Shown here in pieces: positions 9,388 through 17,867 of a stretch of 25,822 nucleotides of DNA. The position numbers and the translations under genes are program-made. The notes beneath the pieces were generated by a model. The model did no database searches, had not been told where the DNA came from, and saw only the letters and a list, made by a program, of their open reading frames with translations. Positions within the stretch are counted from its first letter, which is position 1; each line of letters begins with the position of its first letter. The stretch spans positions 1 to 25,822 of the forward strand of contig WIXG01000702.1 of assembly GCA_009869945.1 (NCBI GenBank). The letters run 5' to 3'. The stretch comes from Mesaphorura yosii (lineage: Eukaryota; Arthropoda; Collembola; Poduromorpha; Tullbergiidae).

Positions 9388-10587
9388 ATGTTGTCCAGAG
9401 ACACCATCCGCGTTTATCAGCTCATCTTCTTGGTCGCCAGCCGGACACGCACCCTCCCGTTGCATTGGGACACTCGCGCTCGGAGCCTTGACCCGCACCC
9501 GGTTCTTCCTCCGCCCCGTCCGGGCGCCTCCAGCCGCAACCGAAAGCGCCCATGGTTGTGGCTGCATCCTCGTTCTCTGCTCGCACATCTTCGCGGTGGG
9601 ACTGCCGTCCTGGAAATCTGGTTCCAGACACTCATGTTCGTCGGGTCCCTCCACCTCGCCCTCGTTCACGCTCGTGCAGGAGACATGAACACCGTGTTCG
9701 AAGCTGGCCAGATAGCCGCCGTATTCGCATCGACGGGACTCACCGTCACCGTCCTGAATCAGCGCTTCGCGTCAGAAATGGTGTGCTTAGGCAACACAAT
9801 TCTTTGTACTAACGAAATGCTCCTAGCACGATTTAAGAAGGAAATTGGCCGTGAGTCGGCGGCGACCGACAAGATTTTCAATCTCATCTGCAAAGCCTAC
9901 GTCTTAATCAACTGTGTGATGGTGATGTCGTACGTTCTCTTCGTCGTGTGGCCCGCGACTGGCTCCTTGGACGTCTACGCCGCGTTTGGCGGGGTGAATC
10001 CAATCGGGCGGTGGGTCTTTGGACTGACGTTCGCTTACGTGGGCTTCAAGATGAACCTTCGAGGCATGGTTTTGGCCCTCCTCCTCTTTGCGCCACTGTT
10101 CATCCTCAAAGAATGGCTGCTTCAGCTCAAATCAGTCACGCTCAAATCGGGACCCAAACCAGATCCGAACGAGTTCCAAAGTCTGCAAGTTTTCAACACC
10201 GTCTTTCGTGAATGTTTCACACCCGTATTCTTGCCAGTAATCCAGTTCTTCAGTTGTTTCTCGCTCATCGCTGCATCTGTAACGCTCATTCTATTCCACG
10301 CCCACTTGTCCCCGTCACAGATCATCATTTACTGCAGCGGTGTGTTGCTGTGCTCGTTTGTCATCATTTTCATGCTTGGGTTGATGAAGACCATTCTCGA
10401 AGAGTCTCAGGCTGTCGTTGGAGCACTTCGCGGCCCCCGTGAACCTGGTCAATGGTCCAGAGCTCCGTACTATCCGGTCACAGTTCAGTTTGGGTCCCTG
10501 TTCCGAGTGGGGACCTCGACAATGTTGACAACCCTCAAATTCTCGTCCGAGCAAGTGGCAACGTTGGCTTTGATGTACCGTTCATAA
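9388..10587 (+). CDS. Gustatory-receptor-like 7-TM chemoreceptor, subfamily B (intact, single exon)
   Basis: Predicted membrane chemoreceptor of 399 residues in one uninterrupted exon; ligand unknown. The start ATG at 9388 (context AAAATG) gives M-L-S-R-D-T-I-R-V-Y, matching the paralogues at 11375, 13039 and 17868. L-P-L-H-W-D sits at residues 23-28. A Pro/Arg-rich loop (about 35-66) precedes hydrophobic segments near 73-94, 104-124, 168-189, 209-239 (probably two passes or a long helix), 278-304 and 311-333. Conserved landmarks are F-E-A-G-Q (104-108), C-K-A-Y (168-171), F-Q-S-L-Q-V-F-N (263-270), F-R-E-C-F-T-P (273-279), R-E-P-G-Q-W-S-R (351-358) and P-Y-Y-P-V-T (360-365). The C-terminal S-S-E-Q-V-A-T-L-A-L-M-Y-R aligns with the last helix of insect GRs but lacks T-Y-x5-Q-F. 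AATAAA follows at 10640. GR superfamily membership is inferred. Confidence 0.85.
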   Translation: MLSRDTIRVYQLIFLVASRTRTLPLHWDTRARSLDPHPVLPPPRPGASSRNRKRPWLWLHPRSLLAHLRGGTAVLEIWFQTLMFVGSLHLALVHARAGDMNTVFEAGQIAAVFASTGLTVTVLNQRFASEMVCLGNTILCTNEMLLARFKKEIGRESAATDKIFNLICKAYVLINCVMVMSYVLFVVWPATGSLDVYAAFGGVNPIGRWVFGLTFAYVGFKMNLRGMVLALLLFAPLFILKEWLLQLKSVTLKSGPKPDPNEFQSLQVFNTVFRECFTPVFLPVIQFFSCFSLIAASVTLILFHAHLSPSQIIIYCSGVLLCSFVIIFMLGLMKTILEESQAVVGALRGPREPGQWSRAPYYPVTVQFGSLFRVGTSTMLTTLKFSSEQVATLALMYRS

Positions 10588-10639
10588 CCTAAACTCAATG
10601 TTGAGGCAGTTTTTTATTATTAATTAGTATCAGTCGAGT

Positions 10640-10645
10640 AATAAA
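10640..10645 (+). promoter_or_regulatory. Candidate poly(A) signal for the receptor at 9388-10587
   Basis: AATAAA lies 53 nt past the stop codon, a short 3' UTR in keeping with this compact genome. Confidence 0.45.
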
Positions 10646-11374
10646 AGTGTTACTGTTTATTTTTGAAACCTAAGCTTGAGGAAATTCATGAATTTTTGGC
10701 CAATTCGGCGAAATTAACGCAATTTACAAAGTGATTGTCAAAATTGGCAGAGCACATTAATTATAAATTCGTAATTCGCAATTTGGCCTGACCTTTACGT
10801 GCCATGATAGCGATGGCGATTAGCTTTAATGCGGCCCATCGAGGCCAGGCACGAGATAAATATACCGTTCGTCTTAATCAGTAAATTATAAACGACGACC
10901 GACAATTTCTCAAATTCCTTTTGTCCTCGCAATTCACAAACAACAACAAACTAGAAAATTCAGCCAATAATTCATTTGAAATTGCAGACCTCACTGGTTT
11001 TATTATCGCTACATCAAATTGTGACTTTGACAGTTTCCGATATTTCCCTTCATTCGGCATGCAGTGAATATTTATTTGTGGAAATTTCCCTGGCCCGAAA
11101 GGCCCTCGTTTCGGTTTCATGTACTCAAATTTTATACTTGCGCTTCAATTTGTTTCCAAACATCGACGAGTCCGTGGCTTTGCAAGTTTTTGATTAAACT
11201 GGTTGCTCTAATATTACATTATTTAGCATTTCTGCAGAAGTTCGGCCAATGCCAATTAACGACTTCCGCGGTGACTCTTTCAAAGTTAAGGAAGCGTATT
11301 ATTATCGTCCCGTTCAGTCACATCAAATTCCTATTGAATGGTCAAGCCTTCTCTTTAAAAAGTAAATTCACGAA
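10646..11374. other. Upstream region of the second subfamily B receptor, with conserved blocks
   Basis: No supported gene. Open frames on both strands near 10880-11200 are not believable proteins. They arise because this segment is similar at the DNA level to 17450-17660 upstream of the receptor at 17868. Shared pieces include TTATCGCTACATCAAATTGTG (about 11003-11023), the block at 11049-11090 and TTGCTCTA at 11203-11210. Confidence 0.5.
11002..11210 (+). promoter_or_regulatory. Conserved upstream module of a subfamily B receptor (copy 1)
   Basis: This noncoding block aligns by eye with 17480-17657. Matching words come in the same order: TTATCGCTACATCAAATT against TTATCACTAGCGTCAATTAAATT; CATTCGGCATGCAGTGAATA against CATTCAATATGCACAAGGAA; TTTATTTGTGGAAATTTCC against CGTTTATGGAGATTTCTC; then TTGCTCTA. 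It ends about 165 bp before the start codon. It may be a promoter or enhancer held by selection, or merely residual similarity from gene duplication. Confidence 0.45.
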
Positions 11375-12511
11375 ATGTTGTCGGAGGACACACTTCGCCT
11401 TTTCCGTTTCGTATTTTTGCTAGCCAGCAGGACGCGGAGCATTCCTTTGCACTGGGACGCCAGAGCCCAGCTCCTGGACCTCGATCCTTCTCCGCGTGCC
11501 CGAAGAAAGCGCCCGGGGGTTCTTTTCCTGCTCCGCGTATGCAAAATCCTGGAAATTTGTCTCATGCTGCTCGGCTCGCTGGGGGCTCTGCACCTGACCA
11601 TCGTATACGCACGAGCGAACAATGTGGACAAGGCATTCAAGGCTGGTCAACTATTCGCGATGTTCACCGTTACGGGACTCCTTTCCACTGCTCTGTTTAA
11701 ACTGTACAACTCGGAGTTGATGCGCTTGACCAACACAATTCTGCACACAAACAAGGCACTTCAGGCCAAATGGACAGGAAAACGAAAACGACTCGATAAG
11801 CGATTCTACCTGATCTGCAAATGCTACGTGGCCACTGTCGTCGTGCAGGCAGCCTCAAACATTCTGAATATCCTCGCGCCGATCCGGTCGTCAGGCCAGA
11901 ATTCCGATTCACTCGAACTCTACGTCGAAAAATTCGTCGGTCGGAAAGTCTTCGCAGTGCTCCTTGCCTCCCTGAGACTAAAAATGTCGTTCCAGGCGAT
12001 GGTTTTGGTTTTTCTCCTCTTTGTGTCTGTCTTCATGCTCAAAACGTGGCTTAGTGTCCTGAAATCGAGCCCCAAACCCAAACTGCGTCCGGTCGAGTAT
12101 CAAAGTCTGCAGGTGTTCAATATCGTGTTTCGAGAGTGCTTCACGCCTGCGATCCTGCCGGGAGTCTTCTTTTGCGCGTCCACGGCCTTCATAATCGAAT
12201 CTGCAATGCTCATCCTCTTCTATTCACAGCTGACGACGGCGCAGATTTCGACTTATGCGGCTACCGTGCTCCTATGCTCAGTGGGGGTCATTCTCATGTT
12301 TGGATACATGAAGGGCATTCTCGAAGAGTCTCGGGCAGTGATTGACATCCTTCGCGGACCGCGCCAGCCCGGCCAATGGTCCAGGGTCCCGTATTATCCT
12401 GTAACCATCCAATTTGGGCACTTCTTCCAGGCGGACACCGGAACGGTGCTGACGTTTCTCTTCCTGTCATTGCAGCAAGTCGCGTCGTTGGTGGTGATGT
12501 TCCGCGCTTGA
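11375..12511 (+). CDS. Gustatory-receptor-like 7-TM chemoreceptor, subfamily B (intact, single exon)
   Basis: Predicted membrane chemoreceptor of 378 residues, single exon, tandem to the one at 9388. The N-terminus M-L-S-E-D-T-L-R-L-F is followed by I-P-L-H-W-D-A-R (23-30). Hydrophobic segments lie near residues 58-78, 92-110, 150-170, 192-224 (long), 258-283 and 292-312, with a weak last one at 355-376. Subfamily landmarks are present: C-K-C-Y (148-151), Y-Q-S-L-Q-V-F-N (242-249), F-R-E-C-F-T-P (252-258), E-E-S-R-A-V, then R-Q-P-G-Q-W-S-R and P-Y-Y-P-V-T-I-Q-F-G (339-348), ending L-Q-Q-V-A-S-L-V-V-M-F-R-A. It is 21 residues shorter than its upstream neighbour, mostly because the Pro/Arg loop after the first 35 residues is shorter. 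AATAAA occurs at 12581. The loop between the second and third segments is strongly basic (K-R-K-R-L-D-K-R), as expected for a cytoplasmic loop. Confidence 0.85.
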   Translation: MLSEDTLRLFRFVFLLASRTRSIPLHWDARAQLLDLDPSPRARRKRPGVLFLLRVCKILEICLMLLGSLGALHLTIVYARANNVDKAFKAGQLFAMFTVTGLLSTALFKLYNSELMRLTNTILHTNKALQAKWTGKRKRLDKRFYLICKCYVATVVVQAASNILNILAPIRSSGQNSDSLELYVEKFVGRKVFAVLLASLRLKMSFQAMVLVFLLFVSVFMLKTWLSVLKSSPKPKLRPVEYQSLQVFNIVFRECFTPAILPGVFFCASTAFIIESAMLILFYSQLTTAQISTYAATVLLCSVGVILMFGYMKGILEESRAVIDILRGPRQPGQWSRVPYYPVTIQFGHFFQADTGTVLTFLFLSLQQVASLVVMFRA

Positions 12512-12580
12512 ACGTTCAGCATAACTTTCTCAAAATTCAGCTTCTGAATTCTAAACTCGAGTGTTGTCAAATTATAGTGC

Positions 12581-12586
12581 AATAAA
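12581..12586 (+). promoter_or_regulatory. Candidate poly(A) signal for the receptor at 11375-12511
   Basis: AATAAA lies 70 nt after the stop codon and is the first such hexamer downstream. Confidence 0.45.
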
Positions 12587-13038
12587 TTAGTAGTCTAATT
12601 AAATTGATGTAATAGATTTCTAATCACTCACCAAGTTCGTTCTTGTGTTCCAAGTATTGCGTTTTATTTTTGTTCATGCTTGATCGTTTATACTACTTCA
12701 TGATCACGTGCAGATCAATCAATTCTCTGATGACAAATCGAAACAAATGTCCAAGCGTGTCCTGTATCCGCCTGATAAATTAAAAAAATTATTGTTTCAT
12801 TGCTATTCAACCCTTTCAATGTCGCGGAACTTTTTATTGCTTCCGCGCGTGCAACTAAAACTAATTGCTCTAGATATTTGACGACAGACGAAACAAGAGG
12901 CAACCTGGATTGTTTACTTACGTGCTCTGTTGCTGGACAACCATTTCTCAAAACCAGTCAACTTGACACCAGATTGAAGTGCAGTTTATTTTGAGAAATC
13001 CATTTTTTTTGTAACGCATAGTTTTTGTAAAATACGAA
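12587..13038. other. Intergenic region upstream of the broken subfamily B receptor
   Basis: No supported gene. It carries AATTGCTCTAGATATTT at about 12863-12879, 174 bp before the pseudogene start. That is the same word and spacing as TTGCTCTA upstream of the receptor at 11375 (172 bp). The promoter region therefore seems to have been duplicated with the gene. Confidence 0.45.
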
Positions 13039-14168
13039 ATGCTTTCGGAGGGCACAATTCTTCTTTACCGTCTCGTGTTCACGGTGGCGACCCGGACCAG
13101 AAACATCCCACTGCAATGGGACACACGCGCTCAGCTCCTGCGTCCACTTCCTCCTCCGCTTCCTCCGCGTGCTCGTCCCAAGCGGCGGCCGTGGGTTCGT
13201 CTTCACCCTCTCCTCGTACAGAATCTTCACCGTGCCTGAGACGTCCTGGAAATATACTTCATGCTCCTCATGTCAGTTCTGGCGTTCAACCTCCTAGTCG
13301 CCTATGCCCGGGCGGGAAATTTGAGTAGGGCATTCGAGGCTGGACAGCTATCAGTGTTCTTTGCATTGACCGGGCTGCTGATTTACGCGATGGCCAGCCT
13401 GTTCGCTCCGGAAATTGCGGCCTTGGGCAATGCAATTATGCGTACGAATAAAGTACTGCGAGTGCAGCACTTCAACGAACTAAAGGGCAAACCGCCTGCG
13501 CCTGACAAGCGATTCAATCTGTTCTGTAAGTGCTACCTGATCCCTGGTGCAACGACCCTCGAACGTTTTCATCGTGCTCTTACCGGGCAGAGACCCGGAT
13601 TCCACGCCGAATTCACTGGACTACGAAGCGCTCGGAGTCAACAGTAGCAGCAGCTTCATCGCGCGACGGGTTTTCGGGCTGGCTCTTGCTTACGTGACCT
13701 TCAAAGTATCGGTCCGTGCCATGCTTTTGGTTTTTCTCTTTTACGGGTCTGCGTTCATGCTCAGAGTGGCTGCGGCTCCTGAAATCAAAATCAAGCCCAC
13801 AACTGTGCATGAGCCCGATCGAGTATCAAAGCCTGCAGATATTCAACGTGTTGCTTCTAGAGTGCTTCACACTCGCAATCCTTCCGGTGTTTTACTTTTC
13901 CAGCTGGCTCGCCCTCATCGTGCAGTCTGCCATGCTGATTCTGTTTCATACGCATCTGAACATGGCACAGAAGAGTCTCGGGCGGTGATTAGCATCCTTC
14001 GTGGCCCGCGCCAGCCTGGCCAATGGCGCAGGGCGCCGTACTATCCTGTAACCATCCAATTCGGGTGTTTCTTCCGGGCTGGCACCAGAACTATGCTGTC
14101 AGCTGTCATTCGAGCAGGTTGCGACTTTGGTACTCATGTACCGAGCACCGAACATGAATTCAATTTAA
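13039..14168 (+). pseudogene. Subfamily B chemoreceptor pseudogene with several lesions
   Basis: Start context GAAATG and M-L-S-E-G-T-I-L-L-Y, then I-P-L-Q-W-D-T-R, place it beside the receptors at 9388 and 11375. TGA at 13237-13239 interrupts the frame just before V-L-E-I-Y-F, the first membrane segment, and the same frame then continues to C-K-C-Y near 13530. Frameshifts follow at about 13540 (match resumes at S-N-V-F-I-V-L), about 13760 (resumes at E-W-L-R-L-L) and about 14100 (resumes at L-S-F-E-Q-V-A-T-L-V-L-M-Y-R). Near 13970 a deletion joins H-L-N-M-A-Q directly to E-E-S-R-A-V and removes a whole membrane segment. The stop after the C-terminus is at about 14166-14168. Y-Q-S-L-Q-I-F-N and R-Q-P-G-Q-W remain readable. 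The number and spread of lesions rule out a simple sequencing error as the only explanation. Confidence 0.85.
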
Positions 14169-14627
14169 ATGGTGCTAAATAATCATAACTCTTCATTGCG
14201 TCGTACCGCCGAAGAATGTGTCTTCACCTGTGCTTGAAGTTCCCTTTGTTGATCCGCTACAATGGGCACTGGGTCGATCGGTCAGGCAATTCTCTTAGCC
14301 CTTCAGGCAAACTGAGCGGAAAATAGACCAGTAGGATGGGAGAATGCATTTGAAAATGCTCTCGAATGCCTGCGTAGCCGAGGCTCTTTTCAGTGTTTAG
14401 TCAATTTTTGTTGTGCACTTGTCCGAGTTCGTCCGAATCTAAGTTCTCATGATTATGATAACGGCCGGAGGAGCTATGCAAAATCCGAACACTGACGCTG
14501 ACTGCCTGCTGATAGCGATAGACCATATACTTTTCTCGCAGTTCCAGTTCTTGGAATTTGTAAAATTTTCCACTTCCACAGTATTTAAATGCAGTGGCAG
14601 AGGCAAGGCAATTTACGTCATTAGAAC
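14169..14627. other. Intergenic; no gene seen
   Basis: About 460 bp between the receptor pseudogene and a TATA box at 14628. Short frames on both strands have no domain or splice support. Confidence 0.45.
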
Positions 14628-14634
14628 TATAAAA
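14628..14634 (+). promoter_or_regulatory. TATA box (TATAAAA) upstream of a small secreted-protein gene
   Basis: A perfect TATAAAA lies 53 bp before an ATG that opens a signal-peptide-like sequence. Spacing predicts a transcription start near 14658 and a 5' UTR of about 20 nt. Confidence 0.55.
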
Positions 14635-14680
14635 CGGGAGCGCTCGGACACCACCACAACCAATTCGTTTTGATTGCAGG

Positions 14681-14932
14681 ATGAAGCTCGCCACCCTTTT
14701 CGGCTTCTGCTGCGTCGCCCTTCCGTTCCGCCGCTGGCGCTAGCGAAGGGAAACGGTGTCCAGATTTGGTCGGAGGAGTGGCACAATGGGAAAAAATTGA
14801 AGGATACGCCAGAGATGCCATGAATGCTACCTGGGTTTCATTTATGCCAATGCTACGGAAGTATTTTAGCTCTGATCGAGCACGGTCAGTTGGGCATCTT
14901 GTTAAAGGCACCCCCGCCTCCAGATGATCCGA
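14681..14932 (+). pseudogene. Small secreted-protein gene with an early frameshift; function unknown
   Basis: The ATG at 14681 opens M-K-L-A-T-L-F-G-F-C-C-V-A-L-P, a good signal-peptide start, but the frame hits TAG at 14741. In the next frame the sequence continues sensibly as A-G-A-S-E-G-K-R-C-P-D-L-V-G-G, then W-E-K-I-E-G-Y-A-R-D-A-M-N-A-T-W, with an N-glycosylation site, to a stop near 14932. A one-base gain or two-base loss around 14715-14730 would explain this. I do not recognise the family. The TATA box is intact, so the break may be recent, polymorphic or a base-call error. Relation to the hydrophobic frame that follows is unknown. Confidence 0.4.
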
Positions 14933-15144
14933 AGAAGTTGGGGATGGAGGTACTCCGGATTCCGCTGCTGGTGTATGCGTTCTGTGTTTCCATTAGTGTT
15001 TTGGTGCTGCTCGTGGAAATATTTATGGAGTTGGTGGCCAAACTCGCTACTTTAATATCCGTTATCAAATTATTTATTATATCATTATTATTATTATATT
15101 ATTATCAGGGTATGATATTTGAAGCAGTGACCATAAGCATTTAA
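14911..15144 (+). other. Hydrophobic open frame, uncertain coding status
   Basis: This is the distal part of a 106-codon frame that opens with an ATG at 14824. It contains P-P-P-D-D-P-K-K-L-G followed by two strongly hydrophobic runs (about 14950-15030 and 15045-15100). The second run falls in an AT-rich TTA-repeat tract, which itself generates Leu/Ile codons. It overlaps the end of the small secreted-protein frame in a different frame. It could be an exon of a membrane protein or an artefact of composition. No clean splice sites join it to anything. Confidence 0.2.
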
Positions 15145-15320
15145 CGCCAGCAACTTCACTCCAATTGGTCAAAATGTGTAAAGCTCTTCATCTTCTGTGC
15201 ACATTCAGCAAGGGCAAGAGTTTCAAAAACGAAGAAGTCGGTAGGTCGTCGATTTTTGAATTTTTGCTGAGAGAGACAAACTAGGCTGCACGTGTCCTGA
15301 TTTCTACTAAAGTTGTGCAG

Positions 15321-15518
15321 AGACTACTGCCCGGCCCAGACACCTGCTTCTCTGGCACTGGGTCGGTGTACATTCGCTATGGACTGGTACAGGGAGTCGC
15401 GGACAGGGCTGGTGCTGAGTGTTTTGATAAAAATGTTGTTGGGCTTCGGCCCGATTCGAGGCGATTCGAGTTCTGGAAAGATAACCAGCGTAATCACCTT
15501 GATCTTGGCAGTGTGTAG
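15321..15518 (+). other. Possible exon of an unidentified small protein
   Basis: After an acceptor-like TTGTGCAG at 15313-15320 a frame reads R-L-L-P-G-P-D-T-C-F-S-G-T-G-S-V-Y and on to D-L-G-S-V before TAG at 15516-15518. Its mixed composition looks protein-like. A candidate first exon (15174-15240, M-C-K-A-L-H-L-L-C) has a GTAGGT donor, but its phase leads into a different frame that ends after about 33 codons. The parts therefore do not fit together as an intact gene, and I cannot name a family. Confidence 0.25.
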
Positions 15519-15667
15519 TACTTGTGCTCTTATGTTATACACTTCCAATGAGAGATCCATCTAGAAAGAAGTACTCGTGTACAAACAAATATAGAAATGT
15601 CTAAATAGTAAAACTCAGAACTCAGGCGGCCAAATGTATTTCGTACTTCAAAACATGCAAAACTCGA

Positions 15668-16891
15668 CTACGCTCTGTACATCAAAACGAGCGATGCGAC
15701 CTGCTCCAGCGAGAGGCACATGGCGGTGAGTCCTGTCCCAGCCTGTGCCACAAACAAGCCTCCAAACTGAAATCGGATCGGGTAATACGGTGTCCGGATG
15801 CGTGGGACCACGACAGCACGGTCTCTGCGTCCCGCTTCGGCGTCATCGCTGGCGTTTCTCAGCACGTCAACCACGTCGCATGAGTCCTCGAGCATGCTTT
15901 CCATGAAGCCGAACATGAGAATGACGCCGGCTGTGATCAGGACCGCGAAATTGGTGTAATTGATCAGATGCGCTGCTGGGAGTTGATTGTGGAATAAAAT
16001 GAGAGCAGTGCAGACGACGATCAGCACGAAGCAGCTGCCAAAGAGGAGCACCGGGAGGATGGTTGGAGTGAAGCACTCGCGGAAAACTGTGTTGAATACC
16101 TGCAGACTCTGGTAGTCGAGCCTTAGAGCAAAAGCAGAAATGCTGGCGCCGGCGCCGTCGTGAAGGGCGGCACTGTGGGCTTTGAGCAACCGCAGCCATC
16201 CGTACAGAAGGAAAATGGACGCAAAGAGGAGAAACACGACAAACATAATGCGGACGACCGTCTTGTAAATGAGGTACGTCATGAACAGGACGAAGGCGAG
16301 CTGCCAGGCTTTGGAGGTCCCGCCGAGGAAAATGTAGAGGTTCAGGGACTCGGATGGGGCGTCAACAGGCACCATGAAAATGACAACGCATGCAGCCGTG
16401 AGCACGGCATCCAAGCCGATGTACGCCTTGCAGATGAAGTTGAACCGTGCATCAGCGGCTAGTCGCGCCTCAGTCTGGAGCTCCTCTTCGTACAGTCGCC
16501 GTACCGCCCGATTCGTCGCCAGCACGGTGTTGGCCAACTGCATGACTTCCGTCCCGTAAAATTCGCTGAGGGCGATGCCAGCCAGGCCAGCGTTCGTGAA
16601 GGCCATGATGAGCTGCCCGGCTTCAAATATCTTCGTGATGCTGTGCCGGTTGACGAATGCCACGTAAGCAAAGCCGGACACCACGACGAGTGTGGCGAGC
16701 AGTTCGAACAGAGTGTTGATGTAATGCGAACAGAGACGCCATCGCCATTGACGGCGGGTGTGGCCGGAGCCTGAATTCAGCAACTGAAGCTTGCCCCCGG
16801 CCGCATTCCACCGGAGTGGGCCGATGCAGTGCGTACGAGCCGTCAGCGCGAAAACAAGGTGGTAAATTCGGGCAGTTTCGTTGCAGAGCAT
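15668..16891 (-). CDS. Gustatory-receptor-like 7-TM chemoreceptor, subfamily B (intact, single exon)
   Basis: Predicted membrane chemoreceptor of 407 residues on the minus strand; ligand unknown. I chose the ATG at 16891 (M-L-C-N-E-T-A-R-I-Y-H), which aligns with the M-L-S-x-x-T starts of its relatives; the frame extends upstream only through non-ATG codons. P-L-R-W-N follows near residue 28. Hydrophobic segments occur near residues 52-75, 85-105, 145-168, 185-225, 265-295 and 305-330. Conserved landmarks are F-E-A-G-Q, C-K-A-Y, Y-Q-S-L-Q-V-F-N, F-R-E-C-F-T-P, P-Y-Y-P-I-R-F-Q-F-G and the terminal L-E-Q-V-A-S-L-V-L-M-Y-R-A. The loop before P-Y-Y-P is longer and lacks the P-G-Q-W motif of the 9388/11375 pair. 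It is closest to the receptor at 17868: both have 407 residues and share S-L-N-L-Y and G-G-T. The two stand head-to-head, suggesting inverted duplication. Confidence 0.85.
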   Translation of the reverse strand: MLCNETARIYHLVFALTARTHCIGPLRWNAAGGKLQLLNSGSGHTRRQWRWRLCSHYINTLFELLATLVVVSGFAYVAFVNRHSITKIFEAGQLIMAFTNAGLAGIALSEFYGTEVMQLANTVLATNRAVRRLYEEELQTEARLAADARFNFICKAYIGLDAVLTAACVVIFMVPVDAPSESLNLYIFLGGTSKAWQLAFVLFMTYLIYKTVVRIMFVVFLLFASIFLLYGWLRLLKAHSAALHDGAGASISAFALRLDYQSLQVFNTVFRECFTPTILPVLLFGSCFVLIVVCTALILFHNQLPAAHLINYTNFAVLITAGVILMFGFMESMLEDSCDVVDVLRNASDDAEAGRRDRAVVVPRIRTPYYPIRFQFGGLFVAQAGTGLTAMCLSLEQVASLVLMYRA

Positions 16892-17867
16892 GCTAACCGA
16901 CAACTCAAAAGTGCCACGTCAGATTTTGCGCTATTGCCATAATACTCTTCATTCTTCAATTCTGTGAAAATTGCGGACTCTCCTGTCAACTCCGTCAATT
17001 ATTCAGATGCATTCCGGCCCAAGTGGAACTGGATCCGACTGGAACTCCGTGTTCCACGCCCATTTCTCCTTCAGCCAGAATAGGAAACAAAATCGCGATT
17101 GTTATCACGCTGTAGTTCAGCTATCGTTTAGTTTTAAAGTTTTATGATTAATTCACGCCGCACACGCGATCCTGGCCGGTTGAAGAACTGGAAAAGAAAC
17201 GCGCATGTTTCAATATTAAATTTACGAAGTCCTTGACTTGAGGCCAATGTTGTCAACATCGCTTAAGAAGGCATGCACTTCAATTAAGAAACTGCGCAGC
17301 AGCTCAGTGAAGGTCACCGAGCTGGCGATGACGACAACGAGAACGGCTCCTGCAATAAATTAATCCCGCATTGCCGATGAACATGAACCTGAGTTTAATT
17401 TCTTTGCAGTCGGCATTGATGGGCAATTTCATGAAAAATGCAGGCGGAAATTTTCCAAGCGCTCTTCGCATTATCAGCTTATCACTAGCGTCAATTAAAT
17501 TGTGCTCGAACTGCCGGCAATTTCCATCATTCAATATGCACAAGGAATTTCGTTTATGGAGATTTCTCAATTGTCTAGTCGCTTCCGGCTTAGACCGTTT
17601 CGATTCTTTTGATACATCTGAAGTCTTAAGCACGTATCGAGTGAGATAATTGCTCTAAATTTTTGAAGGTGTCGCTCCAAATTAATTGACAATCCAGCCA
17701 ATTAAAGACCGACCACTTTCGTGCACTGAATTTCAAGGTTCATGGATATTATGCAAGCGTTTTGGCACCGCCTTTGCTCAATTGCCGCCTAAACTTTGGC
17801 GTGAATGCTCGAACTTTTCTAAACACTTAACTACCGTACTTTCAATGATTTTGTGGGAAAGTGTAAA
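16892..17867. other. Shared divergent intergenic region of two receptors
   Basis: About 976 bp between the start codons of the head-to-head receptors. The right half (17450-17660) is similar to the upstream region of the receptor at 11375. I found no matching inverted copy in the left half, so the two promoters do not look like simple mirror images. Long open frames at 17304-17649 on both strands are noncoding shadows of the conserved block. No gene is supported. Confidence 0.5.
17480..17657 (+). promoter_or_regulatory. Conserved upstream module of a subfamily B receptor (copy 2)
   Basis: This is the counterpart of 11002-11210, with the same ordered words, ending in AATTGCTCTAAATTTTT at about 17648-17664. 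It finishes about 210 bp before the ATG at 17868. Retention in two genes that have diverged strongly in their coding parts hints at regulatory function, but shared descent alone could explain it. Confidence 0.45.

Noticed and set aside
9364..9688. Arg/Pro-rich frames overlapping the start of the receptor at 9388 on both strands
   Set aside because: They are out-of-frame shadows of a GC-rich coding region.
10878..11197. Open frames of 73-119 codons on both strands upstream of the receptor at 11375
   Set aside because: Frames occur on both strands, have no domain, and align at the DNA level with another noncoding upstream region (17304-17649). They are better explained as a conserved flank.
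15060..15112. TTA/ATT-rich tract considered as a microsatellite
   Set aside because: The repeat units are too irregular to call a true microsatellite; it is simply very AT-rich.
17304..17649. Frames of 92-109 codons on both strands between divergent receptors
   Set aside because: Same reason: a DNA-level duplicate of the upstream region near 11000, with no splice sites or start context that makes sense.
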